Part shown: positions 38,422-48,082 of the stretch, piece after piece
Layout: each line of letters starts with the position of its first letter
How positions within the stretch are numbered: the first letter of the stretch is position 1
NCBI RefSeq assembly: GCF_018588585.1
Contig: NZ_JAEUFG010000006.1
Location: forward strand, 179,577 to 243,576
DNA: 64,000 nt
Direction of reading: 5' to 3'
Origin: Bacillus sp. SM2101
Lineage (GTDB): Bacteria > Bacillota > Bacilli > Bacillales > SM2101
Position numbers and translations under genes: made by a program
Notes under the pieces: model-generated
The model's database searches: none
What the model saw: only the letters and a program-made list of their open reading frames with translations
What the model was told of the DNA's origin: nothing

Positions 38422-38460
38422 AATAGGTAGTGAAGTAATCATAACACTCCACTACTTATT
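38422..38460 (-). terminator. Terminator of the ytxGH transcript
   Basis: Fifteen-bp stem (AATAGGTAGTGAAGT / ACTCCACTACTTATT) with two G-U pairs on the minus strand; it overlaps the last codons of ytxH, and an A-run before it gives a T-tail. Confidence 0.75.
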
Positions 38461-38922
38461 ACTCAATTGAATTGAACTTTCCATATCCTCAATAGCTTTT
38501 TCAGTTTCTTGGAGCTTTTTTTGAATATCAATATCATTTTGTCCAATGGTAATATATTCATTTTTTTGTTTAGCTAGTGTTGGTTCCTCTTTCTCAGTTG
38601 TTATAGTAGTTGGTATGTCAGAATCGCCATTTCTTTTCATTTCTTTCATTTTAGTTACGATGTTAGAAGATTGTTGAGCAACTGTTTTTCTGAACCCTGC
38701 TGTTTTATCCTTCGCTGAACCTGCAATCGATGAACCTTTTTCCATGACTGTATTTTTAATTTGACCAGTTTTATCCTTAACAATTACTGCTTGTTCATTA
38801 ATATCACTTCTTAATTCTTTTCCTGATTTAGGTGTTAAGAATAGAGTAGTACAAGCTCCTACAATACCACCGACTAAAGCACCAATCAGAAAATCTTTTG
38901 TATTGATCCCATCTTTGCTCAT
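38452..38922 (-). CDS. ytxH: YtxH-like general stress protein
   Basis: 156 residues with the YtxH signature: a short hydrophobic glycine-rich helix (FLIGALVGGIVGACTTLF, about 11-28) followed by TPKSGKELR and a Lys/Glu/Ala-rich hydrophilic tail. Likely peripheral or single-pass membrane protein of unknown function; in B. subtilis ytxGHJ belongs to the sigma-B/sigma-H stress group. The ATG after GGAGGAGATAATACG is chosen; the longer frame has 33 extra residues without support. Confidence 0.85.
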   Translation of the reverse strand: MSKDGINTKDFLIGALVGGIVGACTTLFLTPKSGKELRSDINEQAVIVKDKTGQIKNTVMEKGSSIAGSAKDKTAGFRKTVAQQSSNIVTKMKEMKRNGDSDIPTTITTEKEEPTLAKQKNEYITIGQNDIDIQKKLQETEKAIEDMESSIQLSNK

Positions 38923-39044
38923 CGTATTATCTCCTCCTTCATTAATGTATTCAAAATGTATATTCAAGCTCCCCCACAAAGTATCATGCTTCTTCAAGCG
39001 GAGTAGACTTTTACAAACCACTGAAGCTAATTTGCTTTAATGAC

Positions 39045-39458
39045 TTACTTAGATTTACTTTTCCACTTATTCCATAAGTCAATTGCTGCACTTCCCCATT
39101 GAACTACTTGAGTTACTTTCTCTTGATTATCTTCTAATTGATTCACTACTGATGTAGAAACCTCTTGTACTGACTTATTAAATCGATGTACAGACGTACC
39201 CACATCATTAACAGCATCTACAACTGAATTTAACTTTTCGGATTTTTTTTGAATATCTTCAGCGAGAATGTTTGTTTTCTTTAATAAATCAGTTGTTTCT
39301 GATGTAACTCCCTCCACTTGTTTTTCTAGTGAAGACAGAGTATGTGCGACACTTTTTAACGTAAGTTGTAATGAAACTAATGTCTTTGCTAAAAAAAATA
39401 CTAGTACAACAAAAGCAACAGCTACAATAGCTACACTAATATAAACTATCCACATCAA
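39045..39458 (-). CDS. ytxG: DUF948 membrane protein YtxG
   Basis: 137 residues. One N-terminal membrane helix (about 3-25) followed by an extended coiled coil rich in Val/Ser/Asp heptads (LEKQVEGVTSETTDLLKKTN). Function unknown; first gene of ytxG-ytxH. GGAGG lies 9-12 bases before tandem TTG-ATG start codons, so the exact start (39458 or 39455) is open. Confidence 0.85.
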   Translation of the reverse strand: MMWIVYISVAIVAVAFVVLVFFLAKTLVSLQLTLKSVAHTLSSLEKQVEGVTSETTDLLKKTNILAEDIQKKSEKLNSVVDAVNDVGTSVHRFNKSVQEVSTSVVNQLEDNQEKVTQVVQWGSAAIDLWNKWKSKSK

Positions 39459-39750
39459 CCTAACGTTACCTCCTTTTCAGCTATAATAACCTAATTATCT
39501 TTTAAATTCGACGTATGTCTATTATGTTCCTCTCTAAAAATGTATAAAGTTACATTTTTGTATTTATTAAATTGATACTCGTAGTATTTCAGTAATACAA
39601 AACAAATATTTTCGGTTACAATAATATAGGATAGCTCAAGATCAATTAATTGTATTAATCTGTTAGTAACATTATGTATATACTTTATATAAGGTTTTGA
39701 GTTAAACAATGTTGCTTCACAATTCTTAAAACAATTTGGAGGAATTTATC

Positions 39751-40866
39751 ATGAAGGATCCAAGAATTAACACATTGGCTAAAAATTTAATAAACTATTC
39801 CGTTAGTTTACAAAAGGGTGAAAAGGTTCTAATAGAGAATTTTGGACTGGAAAAAGAGCTTGTTGTAGCATTAGTTAAAGAAGCATATGCTGCAGGTGGT
39901 CAACCATTTGTTTCATTAAAGGATCAACAAGTTGACCGTGCATTATTAATGGGAGCAGAAGATGAGCACTATAATATAATAGCTGACTATGAAGCAAACG
40001 TGATGAAAGATATGGATGCTTATATTGGCCTTCGCTCAGGTAATAACATTAATGAATTATCGGACGTCCCTGATGAAAATATGAAAGTATACGGAAACAC
40101 AATACTAAATAAAGTACATCGAGAAATACGTGTACCAAAAACAAAGTGGGTTGTATTGCGTTATCCAACCTCTTCAATGGCTCAATTAGCGAAAATGAGC
40201 ACTGAATCGTTTGAGGATTTCTATTTTAATGTTTGTAATTTAGATTATGGTAAAATGGCCGTTGCCATGAATAGCTTAGTCGATTTAATGAATAAAACTG
40301 ACAAGGTTCGAATAACGGGTGTAGAAACTGATTTAACTTTCTCTATTAACAATATTCCAGCAGTTAAATGTGCTGGCCTCAGAAATATTCCTGATGGTGA
40401 AGTTTATACTGCCCCTGTACGGGAATCGGTAAACGGAACAATTACTTATAATACCCCATCTCCATACCAAGGTTTTACATATGAAAATGTAAAGCTTACA
40501 TTTAAAGATGGCAAAATAATCGAGGCAACCTCTAATGATAATGAACGAATAAATAAAATTTTTGATACTGATGAAGGTGCTAGATATGTAGGTGAATTTG
40601 CAATTGGTGTAAATCCATACATCCAACATCCAATGCAAGATATCTTATTTGATGAAAAAATAGATGGTAGCTTCCACTTTACTCCTGGGCAATGTTACGA
40701 TGAAGCATATAATGGGAACAGCTCAAATATTCATTGGGATATGGTCATGATCCAACGCCCTGAATATGGAGGTGGAGAAATATATTTCGATGATGTCCTC
40801 ATTCGTAAGGACGGTCGTTTCGTTATCCCAGAACTTGAAGCATTAAATCCAGAAAATCTAAAATAA
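39751..40866 (+). CDS. ampS: Leucyl-type aminopeptidase, M29 family (AmpS)
   Basis: 371-residue metallo-aminopeptidase of the thermophilic M29 family, a cytoplasmic exopeptidase with two metal ions. Probable ligands are visible as the Glu of GEFAIGVN, the His of GSFHFTPG, the Tyr of CYDEAY and the His and Asp of NIHWDMV. GGAGG is eight bases before the ATG; the longer frame begins with a TTG within that site. Single gene with its own terminator. B. subtilis AmpS is longer (about 410), so the family assignment is firmer than the symbol. Confidence 0.88.
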   Translation: MKDPRINTLAKNLINYSVSLQKGEKVLIENFGLEKELVVALVKEAYAAGGQPFVSLKDQQVDRALLMGAEDEHYNIIADYEANVMKDMDAYIGLRSGNNINELSDVPDENMKVYGNTILNKVHREIRVPKTKWVVLRYPTSSMAQLAKMSTESFEDFYFNVCNLDYGKMAVAMNSLVDLMNKTDKVRITGVETDLTFSINNIPAVKCAGLRNIPDGEVYTAPVRESVNGTITYNTPSPYQGFTYENVKLTFKDGKIIEATSNDNERINKIFDTDEGARYVGEFAIGVNPYIQHPMQDILFDEKIDGSFHFTPGQCYDEAYNGNSSNIHWDMVMIQRPEYGGGEIYFDDVLIRKDGRFVIPELEALNPENLK

Positions 40867-40950
40867 ACAATAACAAAGCAAAATTACCTTGGATACTTCT
40901 GCAAGCTTCACCATTAATTTAAAAGAAAAACGTATTACACTAACCGTTAA

Positions 40951-40980
40951 AAACGCTCAGAGCATAAGCTCTGAGCGTTT
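40951..40980. terminator. Terminator downstream of ampS
   Basis: Thirteen-bp perfect stem AAACGCTCAGAGC / GCTCTGAGCGTTT with an ATAA loop. Flanking CACTA / TAGTG can extend it. Confidence 0.82.
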
Positions 40981-41130
40981 AGTGTATGTGTATATATTAG
41001 TAAATTGCTTGGTCATTTATTTAGGCTGCTACTGTAAAATTTAATATTTCTTGAAGAGAACGATGTGTTTTTACGTACAGCCATCGTATATAAGAGACGC
41101 TATGCCACAAGCTCTAATTTGTATGCGTGT

Positions 41131-42429
41131 TTATTTAATTGTCTTTTCATATGCTTCTTCAAACTTTTGAATATCACCTGCACCCATAAATAACAGCACA
41201 CTATTTTCATGACGCTTCAATCGTTCAATTTCTTTCTCATTTATTAACATGCTCCCATCTATCTTTGCTTGTAAATCAAAGATAGAAAGCTTACCTTGGT
41301 TTTCACGGGCTGATCCAAAAATATCGCACAAATATACTTGGTCAGCAAGTTGTAAGCTAGTAGCAAATTCATCTAAGAAAGTTTTGGTTCTAGTATACGT
41401 ATGCGGTTGAAACACAGCGACAATTTCTCTGTCAGGATATTTTTGCCTTGCTGACTCTACCGTTGCTTTCACTTCTGTCGGATGATGTGCATAATCATCG
41501 ATCAATACCTGATTACCTATTCTCTTTTCACTGAACCTTCTTTTCACACCCTCAAATGTTTGAAGTTGCTCTTTAATAACGGCTAAATCAATATTTTCAT
41601 AATGACATAAAGCAATGACTGAAAGGGCATTTAATACATTATGATCACCAAAAGTAGGTATCTTAAAAGATGAGAAAAAAGTATTTCTAACAAATACATC
41701 AAACGTGGTTCCATCAGAACTTTTTTCTACATTTCTAGCTTGAAAATCATTATCATCATTCAAGCCATAGTACAATACTGGTACTTTAGCTTGAATTTTT
41801 TGTAAATGTTCATCATCACCACACGCAATGATTCCTTTTTGAACTTGTAATGCTAATTCTTGAAATGCATCAAATACATCATCCACATTTGAGAAATAAT
41901 CAGGATGATCAAAATCAACATTTGTCATGATTGCGTAATCAGGATAATAAGAAAGGAAATGGCGTCGATATTCACACGCTTCCACTATAAAATATCTACT
42001 GTTTTCTACTCCCTTTCCAGTACCATCACCAATTAAAAATGAAGTAGGATGTGCGCCTCTCATTACATGAGATAAAAGTCCAGTTGTAGATGTTTTTCCA
42101 TGAGATCCTGTAATTGCAACACTAGTAAATTTCTGCATAAAATCACCTAAAAAACGGTGATATCTTATGACTGGTACGCCTAATTTATTCGCTGCATCTA
42201 ATTCTTCATGTGTATCAGGAAAAGCATTACCAGCAATTACAGTATGATCTGGCTTAATATTTTCCTTATCAAAAGAAAAAAATGGTATTCTTCTTTCTTC
42301 AAGTCCTTGTTGTGTAAATAAACGCTTATCAATATCAGAGCCTTGAACCTCGTAATTCATATCATGAAGTATTTGAGCTAGCGGACTCATTCCAGTACCT
42401 TTAATACCGACAAAATGGTAAACTGTCAT
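41131..42429 (-). CDS. murC: UDP-N-acetylmuramate-L-alanine ligase
   Basis: Adds L-alanine to UDP-MurNAc in peptidoglycan synthesis. 432 residues, the usual length: [13 protein letters not shown] (UDP-binding), the ATP loop [10 protein letters not shown] at about 113-122, the VDFDHPD stretch, and [10 protein letters not shown] and FQPHTYTRT in the C-terminal domain. GGAGGT is seven bases before the ATG; 16 extra N-terminal residues of the longest frame are rejected. In B. subtilis it is next to sftA; here a nicotinate phosphoribosyltransferase gene lies between. Confidence 0.97.
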   Translation of the reverse strand: MTVYHFVGIKGTGMSPLAQILHDMNYEVQGSDIDKRLFTQQGLEERRIPFFSFDKENIKPDHTVIAGNAFPDTHEELDAANKLGVPVIRYHRFLGDFMQKFTSVAITGSHGKTSTTGLLSHVMRGAHPTSFLIGDGTGKGVENSRYFIVEACEYRRHFLSYYPDYAIMTNVDFDHPDYFSNVDDVFDAFQELALQVQKGIIACGDDEHLQKIQAKVPVLYYGLNDDNDFQARNVEKSSDGTTFDVFVRNTFFSSFKIPTFGDHNVLNALSVIALCHYENIDLAVIKEQLQTFEGVKRRFSEKRIGNQVLIDDYAHHPTEVKATVESARQKYPDREIVAVFQPHTYTRTKTFLDEFATSLQLADQVYLCDIFGSARENQGKLSIFDLQAKIDGSMLINEKEIERLKRHENSVLLFMGAGDIQKFEEAYEKTIK

Positions 42430-42808
42430 ATGAAGAACCTCCAACTTTTCGTATATCTGTAAGACAGTATATGACACTTATCTAGATTTGCTAACCTTTG
42501 AAAACATTAAACCTCAATGATTTCATATTTGAACATTATACCATTGATTGTAGATGAAAACCATGTAATTTGTAATACAGATACTTACAGTTATAAAACC
42601 ATCTTCAGTTAAAGTAGAATTGTTCTAAAAAAGTAAGTGTTATTAGGCTCTTTACTAAAACTTGGATGCTATGTTACTAAATTAAAATAGTAAAGTCGTT
42701 TTAAATAATCGTCTACTGCTATTGAAAAAATATAAAAAAAATCAGATTGATACTTTCGTTTTTTTATAAAAACGAAAAACAACACCTATTTGAAAAGGGT
42801 CTTTGTTA
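42430..42808. other. 379-base gap between murC and the phosphoribosyltransferase gene
   Basis: No gene. It holds a degraded repeat left end (TTAGGCTCTTTACTAAAACT at about 42643-42662, followed by TGCTATGTTACTAAATT) and a hairpin at 42754-42777. Confidence 0.55.
42754..42777. terminator. Hairpin after the phosphoribosyltransferase gene
   Basis: Ten-bp stem TTTCGTTTTT / AAAAACGAAA with a 4-base loop, 31 bases past the stop. AT-rich, so a weak terminator. Confidence 0.5.
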
Positions 42809-43909
42809 TTATAGTTCAACCTTTTCAAGTCTTTCATTCGGTCTAAAACGTCGTCCTACTTTAGCTTGGGGAACTCCATCCAGTAAAACATTGTCTCCTG
42901 TAAAACCAATATGGATTTTTAATAAACTGCTCCCGACACCATATATATCCACTGGTACATTTTGTTTTTCAAATTCAGTAATTCTCTTTTCATTAAATCC
43001 ACCACTTACAACTATTTTCACATGATCAAATCCTTCTCGATCAAGTGCTTCCCTTAAGGCAAAGATAAGTGGAGGGTTTACTCCCCTTGGATCAAACGTA
43101 CCAAGGACTTCAGGATGTCTAACAAAATATTGGTCAATCATCGTTCTTGATGTATCAACTCGAACAGCTTTCAGTTTTTCTCCGAACTCTCTAGCAACTT
43201 TTAGAGCATCAACTATACTGTCATTATTATAATCGACCAATACTATAAGCTCTTCTTCTTGAAAAACATCATGATATGCTTTCGTCGCTGCAACAATGTC
43301 ACCATCAAATAACTGGATAAGAGCATGTGGCATCGTTCCCATACCTTTTTTACCCCACCACTCATTCATCGCATGAGTAGCTTGTGCAGTGGAACCACCT
43401 ATATAAGCTGCGTATCCATCCCCCGCTTGCTGTGTAAAATGATCATCACGATCACCCATAAATATAATTGGCTTTTGTATACCAGATAATCCCGCTGCTT
43501 TTACAACGTTATATACATTAGTAGCAACTGATGTTCTTCGTGCTAATATGCCATCAATAATTCCCTCTAAATAACCAAAACTTTGATACGGACCAGTTAC
43601 GGTTAACACCGTTTCAAAAGGACTAATTTTGTCACCGTCCTTCAAAGAATAAACTTCTAGTTCTTTTGGATTATCAACAAAAGTATTTAATAGTGCAATC
43701 ACTTCATCCGTACCACATAAAACTGCATGATTTTTCTGAAAGAACTGCATCGTAACAATATTATCGGGCTTAAACTTTTCAATGATTTCTTTTGTTTTCA
43801 AAAAATAAACAGCCGAAAACCATCCGTCTTTTACACGTTCGTCAAACTTAAATGTCTGATTAGTAAGCCTGCTAATTTTCCCTTGTAACTTTAATTCTAT
43901 TTCTTTCAT
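42809..43909 (-). CDS. Nicotinate phosphoribosyltransferase
   Basis: 366 residues in the short NAPRTase class: it makes nicotinate mononucleotide from nicotinate and PRPP for NAD salvage. The type II PRTase barrel shows RRTSVATNVYNV, the active-site region GDRDDHF, the GGSTAQATHAMNEWW segment, VRVDTSRT and the C-terminal phosphate loop VVSGGFNEKRI ... GVGSSL. AAGGAG lies ten bases before the ATG. It sits between murC and sftA, which are neighbours in B. subtilis, so it is an insertion relative to that map or a loss there. Substrate is assigned from the family. Confidence 0.88.
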   Translation of the reverse strand: MKEIELKLQGKISRLTNQTFKFDERVKDGWFSAVYFLKTKEIIEKFKPDNIVTMQFFQKNHAVLCGTDEVIALLNTFVDNPKELEVYSLKDGDKISPFETVLTVTGPYQSFGYLEGIIDGILARRTSVATNVYNVVKAAGLSGIQKPIIFMGDRDDHFTQQAGDGYAAYIGGSTAQATHAMNEWWGKKGMGTMPHALIQLFDGDIVAATKAYHDVFQEEELIVLVDYNNDSIVDALKVAREFGEKLKAVRVDTSRTMIDQYFVRHPEVLGTFDPRGVNPPLIFALREALDREGFDHVKIVVSGGFNEKRITEFEKQNVPVDIYGVGSSLLKIHIGFTGDNVLLDGVPQAKVGRRFRPNERLEKVEL

Positions 43910-44004
43910 ACCTAAGGAACTCCTTATATCATTCTAATATGTATCATAATACGCAAACATAAGCTATTGCTACTAGTTTATATTATTCAGAATACCATTT
44001 CTTT

Positions 44005-46371
44005 TTAGGATGTACTAGTTTCTTGTAACAAGCTAAGCTCTTCTCTTGTAATTAGAACATCACGCGGCTTTGTTCCTTTTGCCTCTGAAATTATTCCTTG
44101 TTCCTCCATCATATCGATCAAACGGGCAGCACGATTATAGCCAATTCGAAAGCTCCGTTGTAATGCTGAAGTAGAAGCACCACCATGTTCAACTACATAC
44201 TCACAAGCTGGTAAAAATAAATCATCACTGTTGTCGTTAACAACACTTGTTTTTAACAGCTCTTCTTCTTCAAAAATGTAAGAAGGTTTCATTTGATTTT
44301 TCACATGGCCAACTATTTGCTCAATTTCATCATCAGATACAAAATTTCCTTGAACACGTAATGTCTTTGATGAACCGTTTTCTAAAAATAACATATCACC
44401 TTTACCTAATAGCTTTTCCGCTCCACTCGTGTCAATAATTGTTCGAGAATCAACTTGAGACGATACAGAAAACGCGATTCTAGTAGGTATGTTTGCTTTA
44501 ATTAAGCCAGTAATTACATCAACTGAAGGACGTTGAGTTGCGACTATTAAATGAATCCCACATGCTCTTGCTTTTTGAGCGATACGACAAATCGCTTCTT
44601 CAACATCACCTGGTGATACCATCATTAAATCAGCTAATTCATCGATAATAATTACTAGATAAGGTAATTCTCCACTTGCTTCTCGTTTATTTTTAACCAA
44701 TTCGTTATATCTAGTAATGTCCCTTACACCGCTATGAGCAAATAATTCATATCGACGCTCCATTTCCTCTACCGCCCACTTTAATGCTGCTGTCGCTGCC
44801 TTTACATCGGTAATAACAGGACTAACTAAATGCGGGATATGATTATACGGCGCTAATTCAACCATCTTTGGATCAATTAATAATAATTTTACTTCATGTG
44901 GTGCTGCATTATAAAGTAAACTAATTAACATCGCATTGATGCAAACACTTTTTCCTGAGCCAGTTGCTCCAGCAATAAGACCATGAGGCATTTTATTTAA
45001 ATCAGTAACAATCGGAGCTCCAGAAATATCCAATCCGAGTGCAACTGTTAATGCTGAAGATTGCTCTGTAAACTGCTTGCTTTTTATTATTTGGCGTAGA
45101 TACACCGGTTTACTTTTTATGTTGGGCACTTCTATACCAATAGTATTTTTCCCTGGTATTGGTGCTTCGATACGAATATCCTTCGCAGACAAACTTAATT
45201 TGATATCATCTGCTAAATTCGTTATTTTATTTACTTTAACACCCGGCTGCGGGTGAACTTCAAACCTAGTAACCGATGGTCCTTGTGTCACATTTACAAC
45301 ACTAGCTCCTACTTTAAAATTAGCTAACGTATGATCTAATAACTCTCGCTGTTGGTTGAGCCATTCGCTATTTTCCGTTTGTTGTTCAGGTGGATTATGT
45401 AATAAAGAGATTTGTGGAAAAAGGTATGACCCATTTTTTTTATCTGTTTTATTGTTATCTGTTCTATTGTTATCTGTTCTATTGTTATCTGTTCTATTGT
45501 TATCTGTTCTATTGTTATCTGTTCTATTGTTATCTGTTCTATTGTTATCTGTTCTATTGTTATCTGTTCTATTGTTATCTGTTCTATTGTTATCTGTTTT
45601 ATTGTTATCTGTTCTATTGTTATCTGTTCTATTGTTATCTGTTTTATTGTTATCGCTTTTAAGCTTCTTCTTATCCTGTTTGAGCATGATAACATTAAAG
45701 GGGATTCGACTTCTTTTCTTAGGCTGAAAACGACTGCTTGTCTCGTCATTTGAATGATGATTAGTCGTTTGAATATCTTGAACTTCATTATCCACTTGTT
45801 CTTCTTGTACATTGTTGTTATCGCTCGAACTCATATCAGTAATTCTAGACTCGGAATCTTGATTTACCTGCTCATCTTTTTCATCACTTGCAATGTCTGC
45901 ATCTGAGAGCACATTAATCGGTTCAGGTTTTATTTCAAGATTACTTGTAATACTTGTAATCATATCCTCAGAAGATAGCACCTCTTCAACTTTAGTGGCC
46001 GGTATTTCAATCTCTACAACTTCTTGGTCCTCCCGAGGAGCATAACCGTAAATTGGTGAAGCCACTTCTGTTGGACGAAAGGGCGTTTTTTTAATTTCTT
46101 TTTGGATCGTAACTTTACGAGACATTTTGCTCGTTTGATGTTTAATATTTGTTTCCTCTTGTACAGGTGTTGGTGATGGAGTTTTTGCAGATGACCTAAC
46201 TTCCTCATCAGGGATGACTGGAAAACGAAATTTTCCTTTTGGATACTTATATGTCATTTTAGCTTCGATTTTGCTATTGTATCGGACATTTGTTAGTTCT
46301 TCATTACTATTATGTTCGTTAGCAATTTCCTCTTCATCAGGCTGGAAAAATTTTTTTATCCAATTCATCAT
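44005..46371 (-). CDS. sftA: DNA translocase SftA (FtsK/SpoIIIE family)
   Basis: 788-residue septum-associated DNA pump that moves chromosome DNA out of the closing septum. No N-terminal membrane helices, unlike SpoIIIE, as expected for SftA. A long disordered N-terminus contains 14 five-residue units of TDNN[RK] (about 240-310). Then the alpha/beta motor: Walker A AGATGSGKSVC, Walker B LVIIIDELADLMM, ATQRPSVDVITG, and the C-terminal winged-helix gamma domain (AARLIDMMEEQGIISEAKG). First gene of a minus-strand group between ytpQ and the NAPRTase gene. Repeat details are listed separately. Confidence 0.95.
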   Translation of the reverse strand: MMNWIKKFFQPDEEEIANEHNSNEELTNVRYNSKIEAKMTYKYPKGKFRFPVIPDEEVRSSAKTPSPTPVQEETNIKHQTSKMSRKVTIQKEIKKTPFRPTEVASPIYGYAPREDQEVVEIEIPATKVEEVLSSEDMITSITSNLEIKPEPINVLSDADIASDEKDEQVNQDSESRITDMSSSDNNNVQEEQVDNEVQDIQTTNHHSNDETSSRFQPKKRSRIPFNVIMLKQDKKKLKSDNNKTDNNRTDNNRTDNNKTDNNRTDNNRTDNNRTDNNRTDNNRTDNNRTDNNRTDNNRTDNNRTDNNKTDKKNGSYLFPQISLLHNPPEQQTENSEWLNQQRELLDHTLANFKVGASVVNVTQGPSVTRFEVHPQPGVKVNKITNLADDIKLSLSAKDIRIEAPIPGKNTIGIEVPNIKSKPVYLRQIIKSKQFTEQSSALTVALGLDISGAPIVTDLNKMPHGLIAGATGSGKSVCINAMLISLLYNAAPHEVKLLLIDPKMVELAPYNHIPHLVSPVITDVKAATAALKWAVEEMERRYELFAHSGVRDITRYNELVKNKREASGELPYLVIIIDELADLMMVSPGDVEEAICRIAQKARACGIHLIVATQRPSVDVITGLIKANIPTRIAFSVSSQVDSRTIIDTSGAEKLLGKGDMLFLENGSSKTLRVQGNFVSDDEIEQIVGHVKNQMKPSYIFEEEELLKTSVVNDNSDDLFLPACEYVVEHGGASTSALQRSFRIGYNRAARLIDMMEEQGIISEAKGTKPRDVLITREELSLLQETSTS
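45441..45655 (-). repeat. In-frame 15-bp tandem repeat within sftA, 14 units
   Basis: Fourteen near-perfect copies of a 15-base unit (plus-strand ATTGTTATCTGTTCT) encode Thr-Asp-Asn-Asn-Arg/Lys. Only a C/T change (Arg or Lys) separates units. It is a candidate variable-number repeat in the linker between the N-terminus and the motor. Confidence 0.95.
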
Positions 46372-46491
46372 AAATCACTCTTTCATTACTAACTTTCTAC
46401 TCTCACTTATTATTAGTGTACAACGAAGGAGTAAATAAGAAAAGCCACTAGTTGGACTAGTGACTAAAAATCAGATCTATCTTTGACAAAT

Positions 46492-47295
46492 TTAATGTTG
46501 TCGCTTATTTTTCCCTAAAATAAATATCGGTTCTAAATCTCCTTGTTCATATAAAAAAGAAAGTGCAGTGATAGGGACTCTCCCGTTAGAGAAAAAGCTC
46601 ATTGTCATTTGAGCTAGTACATCATACCCAGTTTCATTTCTAACATCTGCTATTATTAATACATCTTGATGTGGTACTGCAACGACCATCGTTCCTTCTA
46701 TTTTATCGTCAAATGTTTGTAAAAGCCGCTCGTTTAATATCCTGCTCGCATCATAACCATCATTAGAATTAATAAAATAATAAATATTATTAGCAACTTG
46801 ATCTTCTTTAACTGGGACGTCTAAGGATCGCACATTAAATCTTGCAATTTCTCTTACTTGATCAATATTCCAATTTTCTTGATCTAACATTTTTTCATCT
46901 ATTAACCGATATGTCTTTCCTAAATCGAGTGCATAAAAGATTCTTGTTTCCGCAGTATGATCATCAAATACTAATTTAGAATCTTCATTTGATTTCATTG
47001 GAAAAGATGTTGAGCGAATGACCGGGAAAATATTCTTTTCTTTCCCTTCTAAATGTAGCTGCTCATTCATAACTGTTAGCGATTCCTCGATATAATAAAC
47101 AACCTCATCGATCGCCTTTTCTTTCTCATTTTCCCATTTTGATATAATTCCAGGTAATGAAAGAGTTAGCCCTTTTTTAGTTTTTACATCTTCTATACGT
47201 AGATTATCCTTTTCGCGATCGTAAACTATGTTCCAATTGGGACGGGATAATCTTTCAGTAAGCTTATTTCTCATTTTGTTACTGTCCATCTTCAA
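46492..47295 (-). CDS. ytpQ: DUF1444 protein YtpQ
   Basis: 267 residues of the DUF1444 family, cytoplasmic, function unknown. Visible landmarks are [20 protein letters not shown] near the N-terminus and [19 protein letters not shown] near the C-terminus. The start is a probable TTG eight bases after AGGTGG; the family begins with MKM, as here. Lies upstream of sftA and downstream of ytpP on the same strand. In B. subtilis ytpR sits between ytpQ and sftA; no ytpR is present here (119-base gap). Confidence 0.85.
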   Translation of the reverse strand: MKMDSNKMRNKLTERLSRPNWNIVYDREKDNLRIEDVKTKKGLTLSLPGIISKWENEKEKAIDEVVYYIEESLTVMNEQLHLEGKEKNIFPVIRSTSFPMKSNEDSKLVFDDHTAETRIFYALDLGKTYRLIDEKMLDQENWNIDQVREIARFNVRSLDVPVKEDQVANNIYYFINSNDGYDASRILNERLLQTFDDKIEGTMVVAVPHQDVLIIADVRNETGYDVLAQMTMSFFSNGRVPITALSFLYEQGDLEPIFILGKNKRQH

Positions 47296-47355
47296 CTTTA
47301 TCCCACCTCGCCCTTCTCTCTTATAATCTCATGTGTTCAGGTTATAAAGATTTAT

Positions 47356-47667
47356 TTACAATTCATTAATAAACTGCTCAATCTCTTCTTTTGTTTTTCT
47401 ATCTTTACTTACAAACCGACCAACTTCTTCACCATTGTGAAATGCAAGAAAGCTAGGAATACCAAATATATTTAATTCCACACATAAATCTACAAACTTA
47501 TCCCGATCTACATAATAAAATGAGTAAGTATTATATTTTTCCATAATTTCTGGAAGAACAGGTTCAATTACTCTACAATCAGGACACCAGTCTGCTGAAA
47601 ACATGAGAATCACTTTATCATTTTGAATAACCTCATTGTACTGCTGTACACTTTCTAACTTTTGCAT
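47356..47667 (-). CDS. ytpP: Thioredoxin-like protein YtpP
   Basis: 103 residues of thioredoxin fold with the redox motif CPDC (ADWCPDCRVIEP, about residues 26-37) and the cis-proline region FGIPSFLAF. Small cytoplasmic thiol-disulfide protein, substrate unknown. The longer frame would add MMKHRGHEFI, encoded over the only ribosome site (AGGGGG), so the ATG at 47665-47667 is preferred. It lies 60 bases upstream of ytpQ and probably shares its transcript. Confidence 0.87.
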   Translation of the reverse strand: MQKLESVQQYNEVIQNDKVILMFSADWCPDCRVIEPVLPEIMEKYNTYSFYYVDRDKFVDLCVELNIFGIPSFLAFHNGEEVGRFVSKDRKTKEEIEQFINEL

Positions 47668-47811
47668 AATAAATTCATGCCCCCTATGTTTCATCATTTC
47701 ATTTTCTTAATTCGGATCATACCAAACTAATTAATCTCATACAAGTAAACAGTACTTAAGAAAAACAAAGCGGACTTATTTAGCCTAAAAAAACGTAGTT
47801 TTAAACCAATG

Positions 47812-47920
47812 AAGCTCTTCTTACCTTGTGCTCGTATGAGATAACATAAAAAGTTTAACTGCTATATGAATATGTGCTTATACCTTAGAAAGAAAAGCAA
47901 CAATCAATGCGAAAACAGCC
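47812..47920 (+). repeat. Dispersed palindromic repeat, copy 7
   Basis: AAGCTCTTCTTACCTTGTG at the left, AAGAAAAGCAACAATCAATG then CGAAAACAGCC at the right. The inverted flanks CCAAT / ATTGG lengthen the palindrome. Confidence 0.6.
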
Positions 47921-48031
47921 ATTGGTTATTACCTTGATTTAACGTGGAACTTTTTCTCCCCTTACAATTATGAGCTCACGTAAAACTCATCATCCTGTCC
48001 AATTTAATAAAAATAGGAGACTAACAAAAAA

Positions 48032-48064
48032 GGAATTCTAATGACAGCTGCCATTTCGAATTCC
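48032..48064 (-). terminator. Terminator after the lipoprotein gene
   Basis: Interrupted stem GGAATTC / GAATTCC with inner AATG-CAG / CTG-CATT pairs and A6 before it (T6 tail on the minus strand). Confidence 0.72.
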
Positions 48065-48082
48065 CCACTTTTCAGAAAAAAA

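Larger units (their letters stand above)
47668..48082. other. 415-base gap between ytpP and the lipoprotein gene
   Basis: No gene. Contents: one forward copy of the dispersed repeat (47812-47920) and the lipoprotein terminator (48032-48064). Confidence 0.65.

Noticed and set aside
39491-39709. Small minus-strand gene upstream of ampS
   Set aside because: No ribosome site and AT-driven composition; this is the promoter region of ampS.
45336-45812. Long open frames in other frames across the sftA repeat, on both strands
   Set aside because: They arise from the 15-base repeat having no stops in several frames; the translations are monotonous and lack ribosome sites.
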